Shown here piece by piece: positions 35,111 through 46,045 of a stretch of 64,000 nt of DNA (the first letter of the stretch is position 1; every line of letters begins with the position of its first letter). The notes under the pieces were generated by a model, which worked only from the letters and a program-made list of their open reading frames with translations, ran no database searches and had not been told where the DNA came from. Source of the stretch: Cryptomeria japonica (lineage: Eukaryota; Streptophyta; Pinopsida; Cupressales; Cupressaceae); contig NC_081408.1 in the NCBI RefSeq assembly GCF_030272615.1, positions 306,122,450 to 306,186,449 of the forward strand, read 5' to 3'. The position numbers and the translations under genes are program-made.

Positions 35111-35805
35111 TTTGACCAGCTGGCAAATCAAATGATCATTAATGTTCAATGTGGCAATTGACCTTCCATCGGGGCTTGTGAACCCATTAAACATATGATG
35201 TAGCAATGCCATGTCATCCTCTAGCTCAACATTATCAGTCCATAACCTTCTTGCAACTTCTATCCTGAGGATACGAGGGCCATCAGATATGTTTGCACTT
35301 TACTATGCAACCACAATGCTCGCTAACATTTTCAAATTTAAAAGTTGAGCACCTTTTCATCTAGATCATAACATCACCGTCCATTTGAAAAATGTGCTAA
35401 TTGATAGGGCCATTAGTAAACCGGTCTTTACCTCCTGAGAACTGGTAACATGAGGTCTTAAATAGTCAAATCGCCAACTTTCCATTCTCTGCCAAAGACA
35501 CATGGCATCATCTCGTAATGTTGCAATCTTTATCTTCCCTGCACTTTCATCCACGGGGAAGCGCGAACCATTAGATCTAACCTACCTTTATCCACCAACT
35601 GAAATACTTAGAATTTTTAGACTTAGGAAAACATAAGGGGCCCACTGAAAATGACTTAATGCTTAGGAAGTCTAATGGCCCCGGCAATGGTAACCGACCC
35701 TTGGCTTAAGTGGAAAAAGGTAACAACAAAATATAACAAGGTTAGGGTTTTTTCTTCACAAGACTTAGTCAGATATTCACAAACCCTAGACCTTGAACTT
35801 TGACA
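35111..35805 (-). repeat. Dispersed repeat R, copy R1
   Basis: The reverse complement of this stretch aligns over its full length with 63237-64000, with substitutions and indels. Landmarks include CTTCCATCGGGGCTTGTG (35163-35180), AAATGTGCTAATTGATAGGG (35389-35408) and CTTAGAATTTTTAGACTTAG (35607-35626). No ORF or domain identifies the family. The repeat continues at least to the right edge of the window in the other copy, so it is longer than seen. Confidence 0.8.
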
Positions 35806-35815
35806 GAGGGCAAAA

Positions 35816-37163
35816 TGTATAGAGAATGGTCAATATTTTTGGCTTAAATGTGAAAATTCATGCATAGTTAGTTTTAGGTCTATCGGGAGCTTTTTTCCAT
35901 TGGGGTTTTTTCCCTTCCTATTGTTGTTCTTCTTGTGTGTGGATTTGGATCTTCTTCATGATGGCTATGAATTCTTTAGAGCAGATTTATTTACTAAATT
36001 TCTTGTCATATGAGATGTAATAATTTGTAATAGTGTAGGAACCATTTGTAAGGCTGAGTAAGCCTCATGTATATATATGATTATGTAATAGTAGCATGTA
36101 GGTTCATATTTATCATTAGCTAGAAATTGTCAGGCCATCTTTTGGGCAACATTGTAACTATGTGAAAGAGTATAGAATTTTGGATGCTTCATTATTAAAT
36201 CAACATATTAAGTATGTGTAAAGAACCAACACTTATGTTGTAAATTGTCATATGTTGTATTGTATTCAACAAGTTGTATGTATGAATTCATTATCAAAAT
36301 ATATTTGGGCAGAAAGTTAAATATTTATGTGGTATAACACTTGTATATGTAGATGGATCTATGTTGTAATGTAGAAAGATGTAATGGTGTACTTTCATGT
36401 ATATATGAATGCAATGTAGTTAGTTGTAGAATTCTGAAATGTATAGACCACATTTGATTAAGAGCTCATTAGTATCATGGTTGTAACACACAATTGATGC
36501 ATGGTTGCTACTATAATCATTAAAGAGTATAAATGGATTTAGTATGCATTATGTGTATGGGCAACAATAGTATAGTTGTCATCATAGTAACTCAAGGTTG
36601 CATGTCATTTAGTGTTACATCTTGTTTCAGGGCAGCAATAGGAACATTATATTCATGGTAGTATTAGTTCATCCCTAGCATGTAAGAAGCAGGTTTCTTG
36701 TAGCATGTAAGCATGTAGATTGTGAATCTAATGTATGGATTAAGAATCATAAAGTTAGCAAGTAAGTAAGTAAGTAAGTGGTGGCATCAATATACCCTAG
36801 GGAACTATTTGAGACTTTGTAAGCATGTTTCCATTTGTGTCAAGACATAATTATACATTCAATGTAAGATTCAACGATGAGCATGCCACAGTGTGCCTGA
36901 ATGCATTTGCATTCCCTATTGTAATATTTTCACATACTACTGCAGAGTATTATCTTACTATGGGTAGGTTCCCATCGTGGTTTTTCCCTTAACCAGGTTT
37001 TCCATGTCAAAATCTTGGTGTTGTGTGTTGTGTTGTTAATTTGCTTATCTATTATCGTTGCAGTTTATCAGTTTATATTTTGGAGATTAATTTGTTGAGA
37101 TCCGATGAAGATTGATTCAACCCCCCCCCCCTCAGTCTTCCTTCTTGATTGTTGGTAACAACA
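35816..37163 (+). mobile_element. Isolated Copia-type LTR F (start uncertain)
   Basis: The 3' end is recognisable in plus orientation: CATCGTGGTTTTTCCC then CAGGTTTTCCATGTCAAAAT (36973-37014), then CAACCCCCCCCCCTCAG (37119-37135) and a TTGGTAACAACA end. This order matches the 3' part of the A, B and C2 LTRs. No PBS follows, so it is either a solo LTR or the 3' LTR of an element whose body is gone. The left limit is set only by the end of repeat R1. Confidence 0.5.
36762..36779. repeat. Short (AAGT)n microsatellite
   Basis: Four tandem units within LTR F. Confidence 0.9.
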
Positions 37164-37179
37164 ACTCTGAATCTTAGAT

Positions 37180-37240
37180 AATCTCTCCCCCTTTGACAAC
37201 AAACACAAAGGTGGGAAAATCTCCCCCTAAGAGGAAGAAC
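37180..37240 (-). other. C1 polypurine tracts
   Basis: On the minus strand GTCAAAGGGGGAGAG at about 37182-37199 is the expected PPT before a 3' LTR. A second purine run, TTAGGGGGAGAT, lies just upstream (37220-37231). No matching C1 LTR follows; LTR F in opposite orientation is found instead. Confidence 0.6.
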
Positions 37241-37389
37241 CCATGAACCAGTCCAAATAAAGATATACAAGCAATTCATTGGACTAATGTACATCTAAAT
37301 GTACATTAGTTCACAATAAGAAGGGTTAATACCCCTAACTTCTATTGGAGATACTCAAAAGTATCTTAACACATTTCCTTCATGAATAT

Positions 37390-38520
37390 ATGTACAATCT
37401 AAACTTTTGTAGGTACATATTCAAGCTTTACTTCGTTATCCAACACATTTTCCCTTAAGAAGTGATACCAAATAAATCTGTGTTTTATTCTGAAATGTTG
37501 TATTGGATTCTTAGAAATGTTTATTCCACTAGTGTTATCACACATAATAGAGATAAGTTCATTTAATATTACACCAATATCCTTCAAAGGTTGCTTCATC
37601 CATAGAATTTGTTTTCAATATGAAGATGTTTCAATGTACTCTACTTCAGTTGTGGATAAAGAGACATAATCTTGCTTCTTACTTGACTAAGCAACTCACC
37701 GAGAGCTAAGAAAGAATGCTCCACCACTTGTACTTTTCTTGTTATCAACACTTCGTGCCTAATCAACATTAGTATAAGTTGTCAGAGTTAAATCTAAATT
37801 TATAGGATACCATAAGTCAAACTCTTATATTCCTTTTAGATATTTGAATATTCTTTTTACCACTACAACATGTGATTCCTTTAGTTCTTGCTGAAATATA
37901 GCTACCAAACAAATTGCATCCATGATATTCAGTCTAGTAGCAGTCAAATATGACAGTCCTCCAATCATTGATCTATAGTGACTTGCATCTTCTTTAGGGG
38001 ATATAATTTTCATCAATTTTCATTTGGTGGTCATAAGTGTACACACTGGTTTGGAATTCTCCAACCTAAACTTCTTCAACAATTCCTTAATGTATTTAGA
38101 CTGAGAATTGAAAAAATCCTTTATCATTCTGATTTACTTACAGACAGAGAAATAAATTTAACTCACCAATCATAAACATCTCAAATTCCTTTTGCATTTG
38201 ATTAGCAAATTTTCTACACATACCTTCATTTCCTCTAAAAACTATGTCATCAACATACACTACAACAATTAAGATTTTACCTAAATTAGTTTTAAAATAT
38301 AAATTCATGCCAGTCGAACCCTTTTGAAAACCTTGATTAATCAAGCACTTATCTAGCCTTCCATACCAAGTTCTAGGGGATTTTTTCAATCCATACATGG
38401 CCTTCTTCAATCTGCAAACAATGTTTATATTATCTTTCAACTTAAATCCTTTTGGTTGTTCAATGTAAACATCTTCTTTCAACTCTCCATTCAAAATTGT
38501 TGATTTCACATCCATCTAAT
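37390..38520 (-). pseudogene. Copia C1 reverse transcriptase and RNase H
   Basis: The RT core at 38515-38138 reads MDVKSTILNGELKEDVYIEQ, then AMYGLKKSPRTWYGRLDK and VVYVDDIVF, so the YVDD site is kept. The later part at 38016-37825 has HYRSMIGGLSYLTATRLNIM and KRIFKYLKG. The end of RNase H at 37599-37399 has MCDNTSGINISKNPI, with the Asp of CDN. The three pieces lie in different frames with stops between. Copia order (integrase before RT) is kept. The protein would copy element RNA into DNA in cytoplasmic particles; this copy is dead. Confidence 0.85.
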
Positions 38521-38844
38521 AAACTTTGAAGTCCATAAAAGTTGCAAAAGAAAGAAACATTTGTATTGTGTCCATCCAAGCAATTGAGGCAAATGTCTCC
38601 TCAAAAGAAATGCCTTCAATCTGTGTATATCCTTTCCAAACCAACCTTTCTTTATTTCTCACAACCTTTCCATCTTCATCCAGCTTGTTCTAGAATACCT
38701 ATTTTGTTGCAATCACATTCTTATATGGCAATCTATTAACTAGTTCTCATGTCTGATTCTTCTCAATATGATCCATCTCTTCCTTCATTGCCTTTATCTA
38801 ATTATAATCATTTCAAGCTTCTTCTATTATTTCCGATTCAATCT

Positions 38845-39111
38845 CTAAAATAAACATAATAGGACTTGTTCTTGAGTTGCTTTGCTTCTTGTGATGATTC
38901 CTTTGTTCTTATCTCCAATAATTTGATCTAGTGAATAATTCTTATGAACATATCTTGGGGTCTTAGATGTATATGTTGGAGCATCTTGAGCATCCTTTTC
39001 TTCTTCTTCTTCTTCTCTAATTTTCTCTTCTCTTTTTCTGTCATCTAGTTCATCAAACTCATATCTTGCTAATTTGTCAGGCTCTCTAGAAATGTCTTCA
39101 TCAACCTTCAC
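38845..39111 (-). pseudogene. Copia C1 integrase-RT linker
   Basis: MKVDEDISREPDKLARYEFD, then an acidic EEEEEEKDAQD run and PRYVHKNYSLDQIIGDKNKG-IITR. The last motif is the conserved Copia start of the RT region (cf. C2, NHLENQIIGNKNQG). It joins the integrase remnant to RT. Confidence 0.75.
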
Positions 39112-39235
39112 ATTTGCGCTTTCATCAAGAATCTTGTTTAACCTTTTGTTGTAACATTGTTATGAATTTCTCCTTGTAAAGTATCCTAGGAATATGCCTT
39201 CATCAACTCTGCTATAGAATTTTCTAAGATTGCCC

Positions 39236-39953
39236 TCATCTCTCAAGATGTAGCACTTGCTTCCAAATACCTTGAAAATATTTCACTGTCAGAGTTCTAC
39301 CATTCCATAGCTCATAAGATGTCTTCCTATGTCTTTTCCAGTATATAATTTTTTTAAGAGTGTAGAATGTAGTATGAATTGCTTCTCTCCAATAGACTTC
39401 TAGGAGTTCTACTCCTTTAATCATTATTTTGTCTACCTCTTGTCCTCTTCACTATACCATTCTACTGAGGTGTTCTCGGGGTAGACAACTGTCTTCTAAT
39501 AGCATGTTTCTCACAAAAGTTGTTAAACTCATCACAAGTAAATTCTCCTCCTTTGTCAGACCTCAAGCACTTAATCTTTCTGTCAGCTTCATTTTCAACT
39601 TTAGCCTTGAATATTTTGAATTTCTCTAATGCTTCTTAATTCTCTCTTAGAAATGCAATGCATGAAATTCTAGAATAATCATCAATCAATGACATGAAAT
39701 ATTTCTCACCTTGTATACTTCTTGTTTTGGTCAGACCGCGTAGGTCTATATGCACTAAATCCAACAATCTAGTGGATGAGTGATCCTTTTCTCTATATGT
39801 TCCTTTCATTTTCTTTCCAACTTGAGATTCTCTACAAATGTTGTTATTTGGTTTGGTCAGGCTCGTTAAATCCCCCACAACACTTGAACTAATCTTCACC
39901 AAGTTGTCAAAATTGATAATGACACATCCTCTCATGTCAGAGTTATCTATCAT
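39236..39953 (-). pseudogene. Copia C1 GAG-pre-integrase and integrase
   Basis: Reads ICRESQVGKKMKG, then LDLVHIDLRG (first catalytic Asp) and YFMSLIDDYSR. Further left on the plus strand, another frame reads KIKCLRSDKGGEFTCDEF (second Asp kept) and RQLSTPRTPQ-stop-NGIVKR, where the third catalytic residue, usually Glu in NGVVER, is Lys. Loss of that residue and the stops make it inactive. Integrase would join element DNA to chromosomal DNA. Confidence 0.85.
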
Positions 39954-40105
39954 TAATCTGAGATAATAAATAATACTTTGTAGCTCTTTCTAGCAGATAC
40001 ATGTTTCCATGAGTCCTTTTCCCCGTTGCAATAAAAATTATAGATCCCTTCCATATCTCACAACCATCATCATGAAAGACAACATTGTAACCATTTTTCG
40101 TACAT

Positions 40106-40725
40106 CTATCCAGCACTCAAAATATTATAATGCAAACCCTTCACATAGTAAAAACTGTTAGTATTATACTTTCCATCAAAAGAAATAGAACCGATTCCCA
40201 AAAATTGTGATGTTTGATCATCTTCGAACCTAACATAGCCACTATCATACTTTTCAAGTTTTACAAACTTACTTTTGTAACCAATCATATGATTTGAACA
40301 TTTGATATTAATCAAGCATTCATTTCTATCTGTTCTAGCATGCAAAGCAATAGAAATAGTCTTAGGAATATCAATCTTAGGTACATCTCTTTCTACCAAA
40401 AACAAACAGTCACCATCTTCATAATCTGATTCATCATCTAAAATACTTGCATCATCTTTGATATAGTGGGATCTCTTGTTAAATTTTCCTTTACTATCTC
40501 TATATTTTGGTCTTGACCCTTTTTCTGAACACCTAGTAGCAATATGACCAATCTTTCCACATCTAAAGTATTTAAGAGGTAACATACCTTTGTATTTGTC
40601 AGTGCTTTTCTTCACTTTCCTTACAAAGTTTGCTTCCATTTCATCTAAAATTTCATCTTCTAGATCTTCCTCAGAGGCTTTAAAGGTACATTTAGTCTTA
40701 ATTTTGTCCTTTCCAAACTTATCTT
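40106..40725 (-). pseudogene. Copia C1 gag C-terminus, zinc knuckle and protease
   Basis: Starts at the edge of element D with DKFGKDKIKTK, then an acidic run. Next is a CCHC knuckle, YFRCGKIGHIATRC, whose first Cys is Tyr. The protease motif expected as DSGCSNHM reads NIKCSNHM, so the catalytic Asp is lost. It ends KGLHYNILSAG, as in Copia elements before the pre-integrase domain. The upstream part of this gag continues at 50770 beyond element D. Confidence 0.85.
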
Positions 40726-41706
40726 TGTAATACCCAAAAAATGGTCATCTAAACCATGAGCCCCTAATCTCGACAACATCACCAAGGTCCTAACTAAAGA
40801 CAATTAAATAAATCTTGAGCACAAATCATCAATGTCACATGGCAAAATTAATCACTCAATATTAATTAAATATTTATTTAATTAATTAAATCATTCCAAC
40901 TAAATCATTTTAAACAATTATCTTATTTATTTAATTAAATATCTTTTGCATATTTAATTAAATAAATCAATTTTTCATAAATCTTCAAAAAAGGAAACAA
41001 ATCAAAAAAGGAATTAATTGACAAAAAAAAAATTAAAAATTGAGAAAAGAAATCAATTGGAGATAATCTTGAAAAACAAATTTAAAATTGATAAATAATC
41101 TCAAAGAAAGCAATTAAACAATTAAATATTAAAATTGAATGAAATAGAGAATAAATCAGTTTTCTTGATTTTTATCTTGATTTTATCTTAATTTTAGTTC
41201 AATTTCCTTTAAAACTGAGAAAAACATCCAATCACATCAATTCACCTGGATTGTGCTTCCTCTTAGAAAATCTTGACCGCTCATCATCATTTGATCTTAG
41301 CCTTTCGTTTCTTTCTGAATTTTCTATAAATTTAGGCTCTCATCTCTCATTCAAAAATCTTGGAGAATATATTGTTATTATGCTGATTTTGCTCTAGGTT
41401 CATTGAGAATATTGCATACATATTTAGATCATTTATCTCATTTATTGCTTAAATCATGTTAGATTAATCTTGCATCCATCTAGCTTGAATTCATGCTCAT
41501 ATAGATTAAATCCTTTTGTTTAGGTGTTGTCTAGTCATTGGATAGCTTAGCAATCTGAGAGCAATCTAAACTCGTATCTACTAGAAAGAAATGGGTCGAT
41601 TTGCTATGGTTTTATTATTCATTGATTATATCTGTCTAAATATGCATGTAATGACTTAATTGAAGTGTTGTGTATTTCAGATACAGGTCCACTTTTCATA
41701 CACACA
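40726..41706 (+). repeat. Element D 5' LTR
   Basis: TGTAATACCCAAAAAATGG start, CATACACACA end. It aligns throughout with 49721-50769. Confidence 0.9.
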
Positions 41707-41710
41707 TTTC

Positions 41711-41728
41711 TGGCACCCATCGTGGGGC
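41711..41728 (+). other. Element D primer-binding site
   Basis: TGGCACCCATCGTGGGGC, four bases after the LTR. It resembles the TGGCGCCCACCGTGGGGC-type PBS of Tat-related Gypsy elements with two transitions. The tRNA is not assigned. Confidence 0.6.
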
Positions 41729-41849
41729 AGAAAACTACTTTTTCTAGCCTCAGAATCATTCTTTTTATCCTGTAGGTTTTGTCCATACAGTCTCTACGAA
41801 ATATTGTATGAGCAGTTTCACTGCATTGTATGACATTATATTGAAGCAT

Positions 41850-43462
41850 TCAGTTGATCGTAGGACACAATATTATATCCTATAAATTATCGTACGAATC
41901 ATAATATGGACTCGTACAACATACTGATTTTGTTATCTTCTATCATTCTTTATTGATTTCTGACTCGTACAATAAAAGTTTTCTATCATTTCATTTTATG
42001 AGAATTGTCGTACAATTTTGTTCTCTGTTAGAATAAAAGAAAGTTTCACTTTTTGGGGTTTTTTTGGGATTAAATTTTGATTATACTAACGCTAAACCCT
42101 GAATTGTCTTTTGTCTGCCTGGTATTTTCACAACTTGACCAGTTTCTTGCAGAACGCTTGTCAAAGAATTTATCAATCAGACATAGGTCTGTCAAAGAAT
42201 AAAAACAACATGACTACTGATGTGTTGTATTTGCAAGTTGTCTAAAGAGAAATCAATCAAACATCATGTATTCTTTAATTTTTTAGACACCTAACTTGCT
42301 ATCTGGGTAATGAAAAAATCTATCTTTTGTGTTTTTTGGAAAATTCTAAGAGGTAGGAGAGTATGCTCTTGTATTTCTAAGACAACCAGAAATCTAGACC
42401 CTTGAGGCTTTTTCTTTGTTTAAGATTTGTACATCTTTAGCAGCCCTGCCCTCCTGAGGGGTTGAAAAACTCTTAAAGTTGTTATGACTAGTGTGAGGGG
42501 AACGACCTAAGTGGGAACGGCTAAATGCCAAGTACTCCAACCCACTATAAAATAAATGTGATTTGATGAAAATAAAATCAATGGCAGTGCTCGAGATCTC
42601 TCCTCAGTACCTTCAGGTATATTGAACCTTGGTTTTCAAGGTTGGGAGACCTCTTAATTGAGTTTATACCCCAACGCACTGAACAAAACCCTTACTACAT
42701 CCAATTAAAATTAGAAGCTACCTGATTCACCTCCAAAAGGTTGATAATCTTTGTGCAAGAGAGATAGTAACTCTCCCAAGAGACTTGCCATATCGTGCCC
42801 CCATTAGCATTTGGAGTCGGCTAATACGGCATTGAGAATCCCTTGCATGAGACTCAGTCATCGTATTCTGATTAGCTATTGGTGTGTACCTAAGTCAGCA
42901 AGCAAAGGTTTTCTTCTCTAAGCTAACTTCCATAGGGTTTACATGTTGTGATTGGAGTTACTATTCATATTGCGTGTTTTCTGTATTTTCATTCCTGAAA
43001 CTAAAACTGAAATACTAAAACTGGAGAAAACAAATCAACAACTTAGTGATAAAACTCTATCCATATCAAAACTAGTCTATACTGGTCCAAATATCAGTCC
43101 ACCTCAAAATTGGTCATACGCAGTTGTCATACTCAGCTATTGAGAAACTTAGAATTTTTGTCTTTGTCTTGTTAATAGTCGTATGAACTTGATCATTTGT
43201 CGTCCTACACCATATCCTGTGTCATACGAGTCTGCTAATTTGTCGTTTGAATCTCAATCCTCTGTCATACGAGACCTAGCAATCTATCATTTAAGCTAAA
43301 TCCTGTGTTGTATGAGACAGAACTGCAAAGAATCATTTATCGTTCGGGACCTACCCATTTGTCGTACAATACTAGGCAGCAATTCATACGAAACATAACT
43401 GTTGTCATCCTAAAGTTGTTATACTATCGTACGATCTCAGAAATTTTGTCGTATGAGTCTTT
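41850..43462 (+). repeat. Leader of element D with repeated TCGTAYRA motif
   Basis: Noncoding leader between PBS and gag. A short degenerate motif, TCGTACRA or TCGTATGA and variants, recurs about sixteen times in two clusters (about 41852-42017 and 43170-43460). Clear cases are TATCGTACGAATC (41889), CTCGTACAAC (41911), GTCGTACAAT (42008 and 43362), ATCGTACGATCT (43424) and GTCGTATGAGTC (43449). The function is unknown; the placement suggests RNA packaging or regulation. Confidence 0.6.
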
Positions 43463-43789
43463 GATTTTGCTAGTCCAGAATAGACAAACCCATCCAAAAT
43501 AGTCTATAGCAAGCCTAAAACTGGTCATCATCCTCTTGAGCATAAACAACCTTGATAGTGTACCCCTACCGTTACGCTGCACAATTTTGTCAATCATCTC
43601 TCAGCTAATTCAAACAACATCTTATCAAACCTAAGTTAACTTAGATAATGTCTTACATAGGATAGATCATTCCTGAAACCAGACCAAATCTTAATTACTT
43701 CTCCTAAATCACTACATTAAATGAACTACTAGCTACAATTTGATCTTGACTTCTGCAACACATTTAGCTCTCGAACCTGTCGGTTGTAA

Positions 43790-44455
43790 ATGTCTGTTCA
43801 AACCAGAAGCTCTTCTAAATTTTTTTTTGACAAAATTAAGAATCTCATGGATACCTTAGCTCCAATTCCCATGGCTACCTTTGCTCAAATATTTCAAGAT
43901 ATCAAGAAAGAAATATATGACATGGAAATCCAACAAAATAAATCAATGACTCTATTTCAAAAACAAATACATGATATCAAGAGTGAGAAACTTCAAGGAA
44001 TGCTAAAAAAATAATATGATTTGACAATCAAGTACCAACAAATAATTGACAATCAAAGGCCAAATCTCAAACAAGCTCACAAGACACCTTCACCAAGACA
44101 TAAAGACATCTCCTTCAAATATTCCCTAGATAGACAATTTACACCTTTGGGGCAATCTATTGAGTCAGCTTTGGAAGAGCTTCTTAAGAACAATCTTATC
44201 ATATCGCCTAAAAAGACCACATGGGGATGCACAGTTTTGAGTACTTATTGTGCATATCATAGGCATAACAAACATAAGACTTCAATGTGTATGGAATTAA
44301 AACATAAGATTCAAGATCTCCTTGATGATGGTGTCATTGAAATGAAGATCCTAATGACTCACCTAAAGAAAAAGAAGGAACTACTTCTAAGCATGACCAA
44401 AATTATGAACCTATGTCTAGAAAGGCTCCATATGTGGCCTCCATCCCTTCCATGA
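43790..44455 (+). pseudogene. Element D gag (Tat-type C-terminus)
   Basis: Starts MSVQTRSSSKFFFDKIKNLM, with one stop at 44012 and the same frame on both sides. The C-terminal half has RQFTPLGQSIESALEELL and YCAYHRHNKHKTSMCMELKH, then KIQDLLDDG. These match the FTPL...YCxFHxxxGHxTxxCxxLKxxIxxLI motif of Tat/Athila gag proteins. The central Gly before the second His is Lys here. The large N-terminal gag domain appears missing. Gag normally builds the particle and binds RNA. Confidence 0.75.
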
Positions 44456-46045
44456 TGCCTTCGTCTCCTAAAACTTCTCAAAAACAATACATACCATCTC
44501 CTTAAAATAATGAAACTTCTCATGTTTACCGTCAAGGGCTATCTCCTATGGAAATCCAAGTTAATGATTCAAGTTCCTCTAAAGATTTAAAAATCATAGA
44601 TCATATGCCATCATACACTTCAATTCCAAATGTACCCACTCCAAAGAGTCCCACTCAAAATGCTTCCCCATCATGCCAAAATTTGGAGACCTTCCAAGAA
44701 TCCCCTATGCCTATGCACAATCCTACCCCTTCATTAGAAGTGACTCCATGTCAAGCAGATAATCTGGAAAATGAAAGAATAAGTCCTACCATAAATTAAG
44801 ATCAAGCCACCAAAACTCCTCAATCCCATCTAATGATTAAAAAAAGATTCTATTTCCCTAGAATCCCATGATGATCCCCTTATACCTTTCCATTTCTTCC
44901 AAGATGAACTCCTTCCATCTCAAGAGAAAATAATCCTTCCAAATCCCATTCCTAATCCACCTCCTAAGCAAGATCATGATGCCTCTTCCACCTTTTCAAA
45001 TGATCCTATTCAAAATGAAGAGTCAAACACCCTTCCTACTCTATCCAATGGTCCTCTTCCATGTCAAGATCAAAGTATCCCTTCGTCTCCTTGTCATAAT
45101 CCTCCATTTTCACCTCAAGGATCCATCATGCCTACAAATCCCTCTTGTGATCCTATCATTCCTCGCATTCCACCTCCATCTCATAAAGGACTCGCACCTT
45201 CTTTTCAGAGCAAAGTGTATCCGACAAGTCAAAATATTTATAAAGGCAAAAGGGTAGATCTCCACAAGAAAGAACCCCTCCATATTAAAGAAAATATTAA
45301 AGGTCATGGCCTCAGGGACATTTCTCAAAAAATTGGTATCTCTCATAAATCCTACATTTCTCTAGTTAAATCCAAATACATGCCTTCTCCTTTGTACCTT
45401 CCATCCATTCTAGGTCCCTATATCCCTCTGTCCCTTATGTAGGATCAACAAAGGTACACATCTTTGAATACCTTCCATCCATCTAAAAGACCTCCATATC
45501 ATTCCTATCTATCCACGCATCTCCCTCCAAGAAATTTGGATGTTGAGCATAAAATTCATAAGTCAAGTAATCCACATGTATTCAAGGATCAACATGTCCC
45601 ATCTAATCGACATGTCAAAACAAAGAAAAATATGATCCAAAAAGAAAATGAAAAATACAAAATGCCACAAAGGCCCACAAAGAAAGAAGAAAATTCAAAA
45701 GTTATATGGGTTCCTAAGGCACTTGTACAAGCAATGCACTCTAAGGAACTACAAAATCATGAAAAATCAAAAACCATGTGGATCCCTAAGAGGCTGATTG
45801 AAGCACAACAGTCTAAAGAAAAATCAAAATTGGCATCCAAAATTGTTGTTCCTCCATCCAAACCTTCTGAGTCTATTCCTCCATCACCTCCTTCATCCAT
45901 TTTGGGTTCTTATGCCCCAAAATCTGTAACCTTTCCTCCATCCAAATCTCAAAATATGAGATTCACTTCTCTTCCATATGTCCACCATCCCTCAAGGTGT
46001 GTGCCAATGTTGATCTTTCCAGCATTTCTATCTAGCCATACATAA
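44456..46045 (+). pseudogene. Element D Pro/Ser-rich ORF of unknown function
   Basis: A mostly open region in two frames (44456-44850, then about 44840-46045 with a stop at 45440). It is very rich in Pro, Ser, His and Lys. Near the end two related units occur, KVIWVPKALVQAMHSKE and KTMWIPKRLIEAQQSKE, about 33 residues apart. A WVPK motif is common between gag and protease in plant LTR elements, but no protease follows. The stretch keeps its composition bias, so it may have been translated until recently. The product is otherwise unrecognised. Confidence 0.55.

Noticed and set aside
36000-37163. C1 3' LTR directly after the C1 PPT
   Set aside because: Module order shows this LTR is in the opposite orientation to C1, and it does not resemble the C1 5' LTR end.
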